Below the pieces are notes generated by a model that did not search any database, was not told where the DNA came from, and saw only the letters and a program-made list of their open reading frames with translations. A program made the translations under genes and the position numbers. DNA of 64,000 nucleotides, from contig NZ_CP039704.1 in NCBI RefSeq assembly GCF_005144965.1, positions 2,216,001-2,280,000 on the forward strand, given 5' to 3'. Shown piece after piece: positions 55,531 to 64,000 of this stretch (position 1 is its first letter; each line of letters starts with the position of its first letter). The DNA comes from Hankyongella ginsenosidimutans. Lineage in GTDB: Bacteria; Pseudomonadota; Alphaproteobacteria; Sphingomonadales; Sphingomonadaceae.

Positions 55531-56714
55531 TTACCCTCGGGCCGACGGCAGCCGCACGGTGGCGATGGCCTGCGCGGCAAGGCCTTCCTGCCGCCCCGTG
55601 AAACCCAACTTCTCCGTGGTCGTCGCCTTGATGCTCACCTGATCGACCCCCAACCCCAGAAGCGTCGCGACATGCGCCACCATGGCGTCACGGTGCGGGC
55701 CGATCTTGGGGCGTTCGCAGATCAGCGTCAGGTCCACATGGTCGAGCACGCCGCCCCGTTCAAGCACCAGGTCGCGGGCATGCTCCAGAAACAGGTGTGA
55801 CGGTGCGCCGCGCCATTTGGGGTCGCTGGGCGGGAAATGCCGACCGATGTCGCCGGCTCCGATCGCGCCGAGGATGGCGTCGGTCAGCGCATGCAGCCCT
55901 GCGTCGGCGTCCGAATGGCCGACCAGGCCCGTCTCATGCGGGATGCGCAGCCCGCAGAGCATGACATGATCGCTCGAGCCGTCGCTGTTCGAGCCGAACT
56001 GGTGGACGTCGAACCCCATGCCGGTGCGGGAAATCATCTGCGCCTCCAGAAACTTCTCGGCGCGCGCCATGTCGCCGGCCAACGTGATCTTGAACAGGTC
56101 CTCGGACCCTCGACGAACGCGACCGCGCCGCCGGCCGCATGCAGCAGCGCAGCGTCGTCCGTGAAAGCGGCGGTTGCCGACCGGTGCGCAGCGAGCAGGG
56201 CTTTGAGGTGGAACGCCTGCGGGGTCTGGACGCGCCAGACCGCCTCGCGCGGCAGCTCGCCGGTCAGCAGGGTTTCGCCGGTGCGCAGCGAGTCGACGAC
56301 CCGGAGCGCGGGCGTCGCGCCCGGGTGTTCGCGCAGCGCCGCCAGCAGGCGGTCGATGACGTCGATGCCAACGAACGGCCGGGCGGCGTCATGCACCAGC
56401 ACGATATCCGGCGCGCCGTCCTGCGCCAGCGCCTCGAGCCCGGCCAGCACCGAGGCCTGCCGGGTCGTGCCGCCGGTGACCGGGGCCGGCAGGCCGAGCC
56501 CGGCGACCGCCTGATCATATTGTGGCCGATGGTCGCTGCTGATCACGCACTGAATGCGGTGGAGCGCGGGGTGCGCCCGCAACGCCAGGATGGCGCGGCG
56601 CAGCACGCTCATGCCGCCAAGCTGGGCATATTGTTTGGGGATATCGCCGCCAAAGCGGCTGCCGCTGCCGGCAGCGACCACGAGGACGGCGACGATCGGG
56701 TGTGAGTCGGTCAT
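55531..56714 (-). CDS. ispDF: Bifunctional IspD/IspF (one sequence break)
   Basis: Fused enzyme of the MEP isoprenoid pathway. The N-terminal IspD part has [20 protein letters not shown] and [19 protein letters not shown]. The C-terminal IspF part has [12 protein letters not shown] and [19 protein letters not shown] (zinc site) and [20 protein letters not shown]. One base is missing near 56110, between VEG and [20 protein letters not shown]. Without the repair it would look like two overlapping genes. Repaired length about 394 aa. The fusion is usual in alphaproteobacteria. Confidence 0.93.
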
Positions 56715-56726
56715 CCGCGCGCTCTT

Positions 56727-56836
56727 AGAGCCTGATTGGTTGAGATTGAAGCATGATTGCTTCAACCGATAGCCTGAATCAGGCCCTTTTCAAATATATA
56801 GACCGTGATCGTTTCAGGTTGAATCGGTCACGGTCT
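56727..56836. repeat. Two-hairpin intergenic palindromic element, copy 2
   Basis: AGAGCCTGATTGGTTGA opens the first hairpin and CAACCGATAGCCTGAATCAGGC closes it in spirit (core GCCTGA / TCAGGC). The second hairpin pairs AGACCGTGA (56800-56808) with TCACGGTCT (56828-56836). Same family as 4381-4499. It lies directly upstream of ispDF and 2 bp from element B. Confidence 0.8.
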
Positions 56837-56838
56837 GG

Positions 56839-57018
56839 CAGGCTGTCGAAAAGTCGCACAGATACAGCCCTGCTTCGTCATGCCTGCCCCGGATCGGACC
56901 CAAGGCCCGTCCGAGGACAGGCTACGTATCCATCATGGACCCCGGTTGGAGTTTATCCTCGTTAGGGGCGGGGTGACGGGCCTGTCTGAGGGCGCTGAAG
57001 TTACTTTTCAACAGCCTG
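56839..57018. repeat. Inverted-repeat-bounded intergenic element B
   Basis: CAGGCTGTCGAAAAGT (56839-56854) and ACTTTTCAACAGCCTG (57003-57018) are inverted repeats matching at 15 of 16. The 180-bp element carries GGACCCCGG and GCGGGGTGACGG pieces also found in element A. No gene. The right end touches the dispersed repeat at 57019. Confidence 0.75.
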
Positions 57019-57078
57019 CTCGTGTCGTGGAATCGAAGTTCGCTACACTGTGATATCGGGTGTAACGGATTTCAGATT
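57019..57078. repeat. Dispersed intergenic repeat, copy 2
   Basis: 57019-57046 matches 10313-10340 at 26 of 28, and 57061-57078 matches 10449-10466 at 17 of 18. It ends at the 3' end of the Hpt gene. Confidence 0.6.
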
Positions 57079-57400
57079 AGACTTCGTGGAGGTGGCGGGC
57101 GATTTCCGCCTCCAGCGCTGGGATGACGCTGGCGTCGTCCATGCGGTCGTCCTCCGCCGCATCGTTCATGCGATCGATGTAGGCGAGAACGGCGGCGTCA
57201 TCGCGGCCGCTTGCCAGCCGCTGTTCAAGGCCGTGGCACAGGCTTTCGATCACGATCAGGCCATAGGCGGCTGCGAGGCCTTTCAGGGAATGAACCTGCT
57301 GCTTCAGGTCGTTGGTCGAAAGCTGCGCCAGCCCGGCTTCAAGATCGGACAGGCGGTCGGCGACCGCGAGGCGGGCTTCTTCCAGATCGTCAGCATGCAT
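57077..57400 (-). CDS. Hpt-domain phosphotransfer protein
   Basis: 107 residues, a single four-helix Hpt domain with the phosphorylated His in QQVHSLKGLAAAYGLIVIES. Such proteins pass phosphate between a hybrid kinase's receiver and a final response regulator. No kinase or regulator is adjacent. The hybrid kinase at 8350-10093 has a receiver but no Hpt domain and is a possible, untested, partner. Confidence 0.8.
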   Translation of the reverse strand: MHADDLEEARLAVADRLSDLEAGLAQLSTNDLKQQVHSLKGLAAAYGLIVIESLCHGLEQRLASGRDDAAVLAYIDRMNDAAEDDRMDDASVIPALEAEIARHLHEV

Positions 57401-57428
57401 GCGTGGGTGCTCCCGGTTTCTTGCGCCC

Positions 57429-57550
57429 AGACCTTGATCGTTTCAGATTGAGCCAATCTGGAACGTGAATCATGGTCTGATTCAGGAAAATAGCCTGATT
57501 CACGCCATCGGTTGAAGCAACCATGCTTCAACCTCAACCGATCAGGCTCT
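57429..57550. repeat. Two-hairpin intergenic palindromic element, copy 3 (reversed)
   Basis: The reverse orientation of the family: AGACCTTGATCGTTTCAGATT with CATGGTCT first, then the hairpin bounded by AGCCTGATT and AATCAGGCT-like ends, with GGTTGAAGCA pairing to TGCTTCAACC and ATCAGGCTCT at 57541-57550. It lies just upstream of the Hpt gene, overlapping its probable promoter region. Confidence 0.8.
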
Positions 57551-57591
57551 GATTTAACCCTATCCGCCTAATGCTTCGTTACTGTTGCACG

Positions 57592-57714
57592 GGTCTTCCG
57601 GTAGTGGGTCATTTTGAAAATTCGCTCAAAGTAAGCTCGGACAGAACCACGAGCCGCTCAGCCCTTCGTCGAGCTCAGGGTCATGATTTCAAATTGACCC
57701 ACTACCGGTCTTCC
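57592..57714. mobile_element. MITE-like insertion with 8-bp target duplication
   Basis: A 107-bp element (57600-57706) has 20-bp terminal inverted repeats, GGTAGTGGGTCATTTTGAAA and the inverse of GGTAGTGGGTCAATTTGAAA (19 of 20). It is flanked on both sides by the same 8 bp, GGTCTTCC (57592-57599 and 57707-57714). The core holds CCCTTCGTCGAGCTCAGGG, an imperfect palindrome. It has no coding capacity. It sits about 100 bp before rpmG. Confidence 0.8.
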
Positions 57715-57817
57715 TGGACGCTTGACGGCGCGGCGCACATCCGGTAATTGCCGCCGCTCGTTTTCAGGAATTCGTGCAGGCGCCGGCTGATGGGGCTGCC
57801 GCCAGAAGGAAGCAGAC

Positions 57818-57984
57818 ATGGCGAAGCCAACGATCATCAAGATCAAGCTCGTGAGCACCGCGGATACGGGTTACTATTATGTGACCAAAAGAATCCGCGG
57901 ACCCAGACCGAGAAGCTGACCTTCCGCAAGTATGATCCGGTGGTGCGCAAGCACGTCGACTTCAAGGAAGCCAAGATCAAGTAG
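57818..57984 (+). CDS. rpmG: 50S ribosomal protein L33 (one sequence break)
   Basis: 55 residues after repair. [20 protein letters not shown], then one A missing near 57893 (A4 for A5), then [20 protein letters not shown] and the end [10 protein letters not shown]. The zinc Cys pairs of some L33 forms are absent, so this is the zinc-independent type. AGAAGGAAGCAGAC precedes the ATG. Confidence 0.93.
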
Positions 57985-58014
57985 CCGTTGCGGCATCCCG
58001 ATCTTGTAGGCAAT

Positions 58015-58044
58015 GAACCCCGGCTCCTGCCGGGTTCTTGCTTT
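58015..58044 (+). terminator. Hairpin terminator after rpmG
   Basis: GAACCCCGGC pairs with GCCGGGTTC around TCCT, with one bulged C, and TTGCTTT follows. It sits between the convergent rpmG and S9 peptidase genes. Confidence 0.65.
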
Positions 58045-60126
58045 ATCGCGCCCCCAGCTGCAGGCGCAGGTAGACGCTCATGAGCGCGGCGAGGTTGGCG
58101 CTTTCCTTGTAATTCGCGACGCCGGCATGCCCGCCGTCGATATTCTCGTAATAGAAGAAATCCTTGCCGTATTCCTGCATGCGCGCCGCCATCTTGCGGG
58201 CATGGCCGGGGTGGACGCGGTCATCCTTGGTGGATGTGTAGAAGAAGACGCGCGGGTAGGCCGCGTCCCGGCGCAGGTTCTGATACGGGCTGTAACGGCT
58301 GATGTAGGCCCATTGCGTGGGATCGTCCGGATCGCCGTATTCGCCCATCCAGGAGGCCGGCGAGCAGTTTGTTGTAACGCTTCATGTCCGCGAGCGGCAC
58401 GCCGACGATGATCCCGCCGTAGAGTTCGGGGCGCTGGGTCAGGGCGACACCCATCAGCAGGCCGCCGTTGGAACGGCCGTGGATGCCCAGCAGCTTGGGT
58501 GTCGTGACACCCCGCTTCACGAGATCTTCGGCGACGGCATGGAAGTCGTCGTAGGCGCGCTGGCGGTTTTCCTTGAGCGCGGCCTGGTGCCAGTCCGGCC
58601 CGAATTCGCCGCCGCCGCGAATGTTGGCGACCACATAGGCCCCGCCATCTTCAAGCCAGAACTGCTCGATCGGTTTCACATAGGTTGGCAGCAGGCTGAT
58701 CTCGAAGCCGCCATAGGCGAACATGTAGGTTGGAACCGGCCCTTTCGATCCTTTCGGCCGGACGACGAAGTAGGGTACTTGCGTCCCGTCTTTCGAAGTC
58801 GCGAAATGCTGCACGGTCGTGAAGCGTGCGGGATCGAAGCGCACCGGCGCGCGCGCAACTGCGCGGGTGCCACCCTGGCCGACGGCGTACAGCGAATTGT
58901 TGCTGGTAAAATTCTGGTGATCGACGAGCGCAAGGTTCGATTTCTCGCCGGCGCTGATGAGCGACAAGGTACCATCGGCCGGCAGACTGACCGGCCGCTT
59001 CAGCCAGGCCGGCGCACCGGGCTGGATGGTGATGAGCCGGTGCTTCACCTTGTCGAGGATCGACACGTAAAGCACATCGCGTGCGGGCAGCACATCTGCG
59101 ACGGCGGTCCTGTCTTCCGGAGTGTAGAGCGCCTCGATCGGGCTGCTGGCGTCGGCGCCGCCGAATGCCAGAACGGGACGGATCGCGTAGCCGACCAGCG
59201 AGCCGCGCGGAACCGTCGCGTCGCCGATCTTCAAATCAGACCGTAACTGCGCGATCGCGGTTCCGCCGAACACGGTCTTGAAGTCGGCATCCTCGGGCAG
59301 GGGCTTGCGACCGTCTGGCCGTCGTCGCGCAGATGGTAGACCGTACCGGTCCAGAAGGTTTTACCCTGATGGATTGTCGCGAACACGCCTTCCTTGGTGA
59401 CGTAGGTCTGCGGCGCAACCCAGACGTCGCTTTCTTTGCCTTCGAAGATCGTCCGGGCCTGCGTAATCGGTGCACCGCGCTGCCATATCTTGACGATGCG
59501 CGGGTAGCCCGAGCTTGTCAGGCTGCCCGGGCCGTAATCAGTCGCGACCAGCAGCCGGTTGTCGTCCAGCCAGGCGATCCGGTGCTTGGCTTCGCCGAGC
59601 ATGAAGCCGTCTGCGGCGAACCAGTTGGTCGAACGGTCGAACTCCCGCAGGATCGTCGCGTCCTTGCCCCGCGCGAGAGATAGACCAGGCAGCGATTGAA
59701 GACCGGGCCGAGGCAGTCCGCGCCTTTCCAGACCCAGTTCTCATTCTCCCGTTTCGCCAGATCGTCGAGGTCGAGCAGGGTGCGCCATGCTGGCTTGCCG
59801 GTGAGGTAGGATTTCAGCGTTGCGATGCGCCAGAGGCCGCGCGGGTTGGCGTCGTCCTGCCAGAAGTTGAACACATCGTCGCCCTGGATGTCCGGATAGG
59901 CGATCCGCCGCTTGTCGGCATAGATGTCCTCGGCGCGCTTGCGGAAGTCGGCGAAACGGGGCTGCTGCTCCAGCACCGCCAGCGACCGCTTGTTCTGCTG
60001 CTGCACCCAGTCGAGCGCTTTCGGGTCGGTCACGCCCTCCAGCCACTGATGGGGATCATCCTGCGCGAGGGTCGGCGCAGTCTTCATGGCGAGCAGGGCG
60101 AAGGATAGCAGCAGCAGGCGCAGCAT
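58043..60126 (-). CDS. Prolyl oligopeptidase family (S9) serine peptidase, exported (three sequence breaks)
   Basis: About 695 residues. Signal peptide MLRLLLLSFALLAMKTAPTL, then DDPHQWLEGVTDPKALDWV and a beta-propeller. The catalytic domain has Ser in GIHGRSNGGLLMGVALTQRP, Asp in STKDDRVHPGHARK and His in ENIDGGHAGVANY. Breaks are inferred near 59685, near 59300 and near 58355 (a two-base loss where GGCGCC reads GGCC). It should cleave short peptides in the periplasm. It is followed closely by the moaB-slt-udg group on the same strand upstream. Confidence 0.88.
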
Positions 60127-60144
60127 GGGCAGGACTCCATGAAG

Positions 60145-60672
60145 TTAGCGTTCGCGTAGCCGGGGCAGCAATTCGACGAAGTTGCAGGGCCGATGACGGG
60201 CGTCGAGCTGGAAAGCGAGGATCTGGTCCCAGGCGTCGCGCACCGCGCCAGTCGAGCCGGGCAGGGCGAACAGATAGGTTCCGTTCGCAACGCCCGCCAT
60301 GGTACGGGATTGCACGGTCGAGGTGCCGATCGACTGGAAACTGATCCAGCGGAACAGTTCGCCGAAGCCGGGAATCTCTTTCTCGATCACCCGGGCGAGC
60401 GCTTCGGGCGTGACATCGCGGCCGGTCAGCCCGGTGCCGCCGGTCGAGATGACGATTTCGATCTCCGGATCGTCGATCCACTGCTGGAAGCGGGTGGCGA
60501 TGGTCGTCGCGTCGTCCTTCAGGATCGCGCGGTCGGCAAGGCTGTGGCCTGCCCCGGTCAGGCGGGCGACCAGCGTATCCCCGGAGGTGTCGGTCTCCGG
60601 GGTGCGGGTGTCGGAGATGGTCGCGACGGCGATGCGCACGGGCACGAAGGGCAGGCGCTCGTCAATGGGCAT
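60145..60672 (-). CDS. moaB: Molybdenum cofactor biosynthesis protein B
   Basis: 175 residues, intact. MoaB/MogA fold: VRIAVATISDTRTPETDTSG, ISTGGTGLTGRDVTPEAL and ANGTYLFALPGSTGAVRDAW. It acts in molybdopterin adenylation or a related step. The start overlaps the end of slt by 11 bp. The 2Fe-2S molybdenum-hydroxylase subunit at 30.5 kb fits a genome that makes this cofactor. Confidence 0.9.
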   Translation of the reverse strand: MPIDERLPFVPVRIAVATISDTRTPETDTSGDTLVARLTGAGHSLADRAILKDDATTIATRFQQWIDDPEIEIVISTGGTGLTGRDVTPEALARVIEKEIPGFGELFRWISFQSIGTSTVQSRTMAGVANGTYLFALPGSTGAVRDAWDQILAFQLDARHRPCNFVELLPRLRER

Positions 60673-62363
60673 TGCTGCTGTCTCCGGCTTGTGCGGATAG
60701 GGTGCTCTGCTTGCTGGAAGCAATGGCGGCCGGCCCCGGGGTGCCGGGAAAACGCGGCCAGAGCGCGCGCGCCAGCGCATCGAGGCTTGGCGTGGGCTGT
60801 TTCAGGCGCAGGCTGTAGAGCCAGTAGTTCGCCAGCACCTTTTCGACATAATGGCGGGTTTCCGCGAACGGGATCGACTCGATGAACAGCAGGGGGTCAT
60901 CGCGGTCGTTCAGGGACTCGTTCCAGCGGCGCACGCTGCCCGGCCCGGCGTTATAGGCGGCGACCACCTTGGGCAGCAGACCCCGGGTCGGTTCCGCATC
61001 CCGCAATGTTTCCAGATAGCGCTGACCGAGCTCAAGATTGAATTCCGGGTTGCGCAGCTGCGTCTCGTCCTCGCCGCTGTCTTGCATCATGCGCGCCGTG
61101 CCCGGCATCAGTTGCATGACGCCGCGCGCGCCGGTCCGGCTGACCGCGTGGGTGATGAAGCGCGATTCCTGCAAGGCGAAGGCGTAAACCAGCGCCTGGT
61201 CGACGCGCCAGCCGCCGTTCGGCGTCCAGTTCGGCGCCGGATAGCGCCCGGACATCGGCGGCGTCTGACCCGCAGGTGTACGCTGGGACAGCCAATATTG
61301 GGTCGCCGGCAAATTGAGCACCGCGGCAAGGCGAACCAGCGCATCGAAATTCTGCGGGTCGACCCGTGTCGCAAGCGTGCGCAGTTCCCGGTCGGCGCGG
61401 CTCAATTGCCCGATCTGCGCCAGCGCCACGGCGCGCTGAGCGCCGGCGATCTTCGAGAGCTGGTTCCAGTCGGCGTGGATGAAGTCCGGCGGGTCCCAGT
61501 CGAAGCGCGGCGTAAAGCCCAGCGTACGCAGGGCCAGCAGGCCATACATGGTCTCCGGGTACCGGCCGGCATGGTCGAGCAGGTCGGCAATCCGCTGCGG
61601 CTTGCCCGACAGGAAGGCAGCGCGCGCGGCCCAGAACCCGGCGGCGCTCCGCAGGTCGTCCGATATGCCCGGCCGCTCGAGGATCGCGCTGAACCTGGCG
61701 AAGGCCGACCCCGCGTTGCCGCCGCGCCACTCGGCAAGGCCTGCGACCCAGAGTGCTGCCGCTGCCTCCCAGCAGGGTTTCGCACCGCCCTCCGCCCCCA
61801 GGCGCGCAGCCGCATCGTCCTGGCCGGCGAGATAATAGCGCCAGGCGATCTTGTAGGCCCAGTAGCTGGACACCCAATCAGGGACGCCAGGCTGGTCCGC
61901 CAGCTTGCGCCATTGCTCCTCCGCGTCGGACGGACGCTCCGCCTCAAGCAGGGGTTCGATCACGCGGCTGAACTGCCGGTTCAGGCCGCTGGGGTCGAGG
62001 CCAGCGCCGAAACGCGGTTTGCGATCCGGGGCAGGGCGGGTTCGTCGAAGCCGGGCACTCCTGCCCGCCGTGCGATCATCGGGGCGAGCGGCGCGTCGTC
62101 GTTGTTGGCCAGCCAGGCTTGGACCTCGTTTGATCGCGCGGAACCCCGGAGCAGCAGCTCGGACTCGACCGTCTGGCGCAGTGGCCCATCAAGCTCCGGC
62201 AGCATTACACGCACGGCCTTGAGCTTGTGCCGGTCGATCAGGTCGAATGCCTGGCGGTAGCGGCTGGCGTCCCCTGCGTGGAGCAGGGTTGGCAGGTCCC
62301 CTGCGGACTGGGCATGGGCAAGGCTCGGCCCCAAAGCAGAAGACCGGTCAGCAACAGCTTCAT
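60662..62363 (-). CDS. slt: Soluble lytic murein transglycosylase (two sequence breaks)
   Basis: About 567 residues. Signal peptide MKLLLTGLLLW with a base missing near 62331, then GPSLAHAQ. A superhelical N-terminal domain follows. The catalytic SLT domain is at the C-terminus: FALQESRFITHAVSRTGARG, with the catalytic Glu, then VMQLMPGTARMM and VVAAYNAGPGSVRRWNES. A second base is missing near 61990. It cleaves peptidoglycan to anhydromuropeptides. Its start overlaps the stop of the glycosylase gene (ATGA) and its end overlaps moaB. Confidence 0.92.
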
Positions 62364-63135
62364 GCGGCGGCGTCCAGGAAGGTCTTCAGCATCAGCAGGT
62401 CAGCCCATGCCTGAGCCTTGCCCGCGGGTTTGCGCAGCAGAAACGCCGGATGATAGCTAGGCAGCACGGGGTATTCGACGCCGTTGAGGTGGAGTGCTGC
62501 CCAGCGGCCGCGCACGCGCGTGATGCCTGCCTCGGTTGACAGCAGCGCTTTGGTGGCGACGCCGCCAAGCGCCAGGATGGCGCGTGGCCTGGCGAGTTCG
62601 ATGTGCCGCAGGGCGAGCGGCAGGCAGGATGCCACCTCGGCGCTGTTGGGCTCGCGGTTGCCGAGCGGCCGCCAGAAGACGATGTTGGTGATATAGGCGG
62701 CGCGGTCCGGCGTCTCGGCCTTGCGGTCGAGCCCGATCGCAGCCAGCATCCGGTCCAGCAGCTGGCCAGCGCGCCCAACGAAGGGTCGGCCGGTGCGATC
62801 CTCCTCCGCGCCTGGCGCTTCGCCGATCACCATCAGCCGGGCGCCGGCAAGGCCGTCCGCGATCACGGTATTCGTCGCCGTCTTTTCAGCGGGCACCCTT
62901 CGAAGGCTTCAATGTAGGCACGCAAGGCCGCGAGGTCCTGCACCCCGGCGATTTCCTGGTGCGGGCGCGGCGGGGCTGGGTCCTGCGCACGCGCAGGCTG
63001 CGTCGCGAACTGCTGCGTCGCGAACTGCTGTGCCCCGAACAGACGCGTTTCCGGGTCGATGGCGGCATCCCAGCCCGCCTCCAACCACCATGCGAGCGCG
63101 CTGGTGGCCTGCCGAAGACTGAACGTCGGTGTCAT
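62360..63135 (-). CDS. Uracil-DNA glycosylase family 4 (Fe-S type; one sequence break)
   Basis: About 258 residues. An N-terminal extension (MTPTFSLRQATSALAWWLEA) precedes the Fe-S and active-site region: YIEAFEGCPLKK, then one A missing near 62892 (A4 for A5), then TATNTVIADGLAGARLMVIG and EAPGAEEDRTGRPFVGRAGQ. PVLPSYHPAFLLRKP is the C-terminal motif. It removes uracil from DNA. Overlaps slt by 4 bp. This gene order beside ETF-QO is typical of sphingomonads. Confidence 0.9.
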
Positions 63136-63281
63136 GGCGCGGACTGTGGTCAATTCGGCACGGGGTGGTCAACCCAAAGTTCGCAGAAAAGACGGGGTAT
63201 GGACAATCCGTCCCCTTGGCTCCCATAAAGCTTTGGCTCAAGATGCGCCGATAATATGCACAACGATTGGGGAATGCCGCC

Positions 63282-64000
63282 ATGACGGAACGCGAAACAA
63301 TGACGTATGACGTGGTCGTCGTCGGTGGAGGTCCGGCCGGGCTCTCTGCGGCGATCCGAATCAAGCAGAAGGCCCAGCAACTGGGTCGCGAGATCAGCGT
63401 CTGCCTGCTGGAGAAGGGGTCGGAAATCGGTGCCCATATTCTGTCCGGCGCCGTGTTCGATCCGAAAGCACTCGATGAACTGATCCCCGATTGGCAGGCG
63501 CGCGGCGCACCCATAGGCGTGCCCGTCACGAAAACCGAGCATTGGGTGCTGACCGAAGGCAAGCGCTATTCCCTGCCGCACCTGTTCATGCCGCCATTGA
63601 TGAGCAATGCCGGCTGTTACACGCTGTCGCTCGGGAACCTGTGCCGATGGCTGGGGAGCAGGCGGAAGCGCTGGGCGTCGATCTGTTTCCCGGCTTTGCG
63701 GCGGCAAATCTTCTGTATCGGGACGATGGCTCGGTCGGTGGGGTCATTACCGGCGATATGGGCGTCGCTAGGGATGGATCGCACAAGCCAACCTACCAGC
63801 CCGGCCTGGCCATCGAGGGGCGCTATACCCTGATCGCCGAGGGTGTTCGCGGTCACCTCGCGCAGGAACTGATCGCGCGGTACAAGCTGCGCGAAGGCGT
63901 CGAACCCCAGACCTATGCCATCGGCATCAAGGAACTCTGGGATATCGCACCCGAGAAGCATGAGCCAGGCCTCGTGATCCACACCCAGGGCTGGCCCTTG
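63282..64000 (+). CDS. Electron-transfer flavoprotein-ubiquinone oxidoreductase, 5' part (one sequence break)
   Basis: Membrane-associated flavo-iron-sulfur enzyme that passes electrons from ETF to ubiquinone. The FAD-binding motif YDVVVVGGGPAGLSAAIRI, SEIGAHILSGAVFDPKALDE and MSNAGCYTLSLGNLCRWLG are conserved. One base is missing near 63655 (CTGGGGAGC), then EQAEALGVDLFPGFAAANLL and LIAEGVRGHLAQELI follow. The start MTERETMTYD is preferred over an ATG five codons earlier. The gene continues past the window. Confidence 0.93.

Noticed and set aside
55531..56765. Separate overlapping ispD and ispF genes
   Set aside because: The IspD frame loses homology exactly where the other frame supplies the expected linker; one restored base gives the usual fused IspDF.
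56727..57550. CRISPR array
   Set aside because: The repeats here are of different families, are not regularly spaced, have no unique spacers of equal length, and no cas genes are present in the window.

Overview
The window is a high-GC chromosomal segment, most likely from an alphaproteobacterium near Sphingomonadales. This is inferred from family knowledge, not from a search. The signs are: a str-S10-spc-alpha ribosomal superoperon that runs through secY-adk; a BolA / J-domain / cobS neighbourhood; an RpoH-type sigma factor; a fused ispDF; a coxB-coxA-ctaB-ctaG-coxC-DUF983-SURF1-thrC-M16 order; an ETF-QO / family-4 uracil-DNA glycosylase / lytic transglycosylase / moaB order; and PEP-CTERM proteins.

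Layout. 1-2.6 kb: 3' part of an autotransporter-type outer-membrane protein. 2.8-6.6 kb: a small membrane protein, then (minus strand) tRNA-Thr, rpoH, a hopanoid-type epimerase, a helix-hairpin-helix protein and BolA. 6.7-8.3 kb: J-domain protein and cobS. 8.35-10.1 kb (minus): a hybrid histidine kinase whose N-terminus matches the ethylene-binding domain of plant ETR1. 10.6-29.5 kb: rpsL through rplQ. 29.6-31 kb (minus): two uncharacterised proteins and an orphan 2Fe-2S subunit. 31.1-37.2 kb: aa3-type cytochrome c oxidase structural and assembly genes behind a perfect FNR/FixK-type box. 37.2-44 kb: M61 peptidase, thrC, M16 peptidase, a class I methyltransferase and a lytic transglycosylase. 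44-49.7 kb: two small uncharacterised genes, a chemoreceptor with a C-terminal PilZ domain, tRNA-Pro and two tandem PEP-CTERM proteins. 50-57 kb: murA, GtrA and methyltransferase, tRNA-Arg, carbonic anhydrase, lipA, a Coq10-type protein, cinA, ispDF. 57-64 kb: Hpt protein, rpmG, S9 peptidase, moaB, slt, udg and the start of ETF-QO.

Caution on quality. About 60 reading-frame breaks are visible, in indispensable genes (fusA, secY, rpsC, rplE, murA) as well as accessory ones. Nearly all are explained by one missing base, often in a homopolymer of 4-6, and a few by two missing bases. Each repaired frame gives a complete conserved protein. I read these as sequence-consensus errors and annotate each gene across its break, giving the approximate site. 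Coordinates are those of the sequence as supplied; residue counts are for the repaired protein.

Functionally the window is mostly core: translation, protein export, respiration, isoprenoid, lipoate, molybdopterin and murein metabolism. The accessory signals are the ethylene-receptor-like kinase (plus a stand-alone Hpt protein), the PilZ chemoreceptor, the PEP-CTERM pair, and several families of intergenic palindromes and inverted-repeat elements concentrated at 56.7-57.7 kb.
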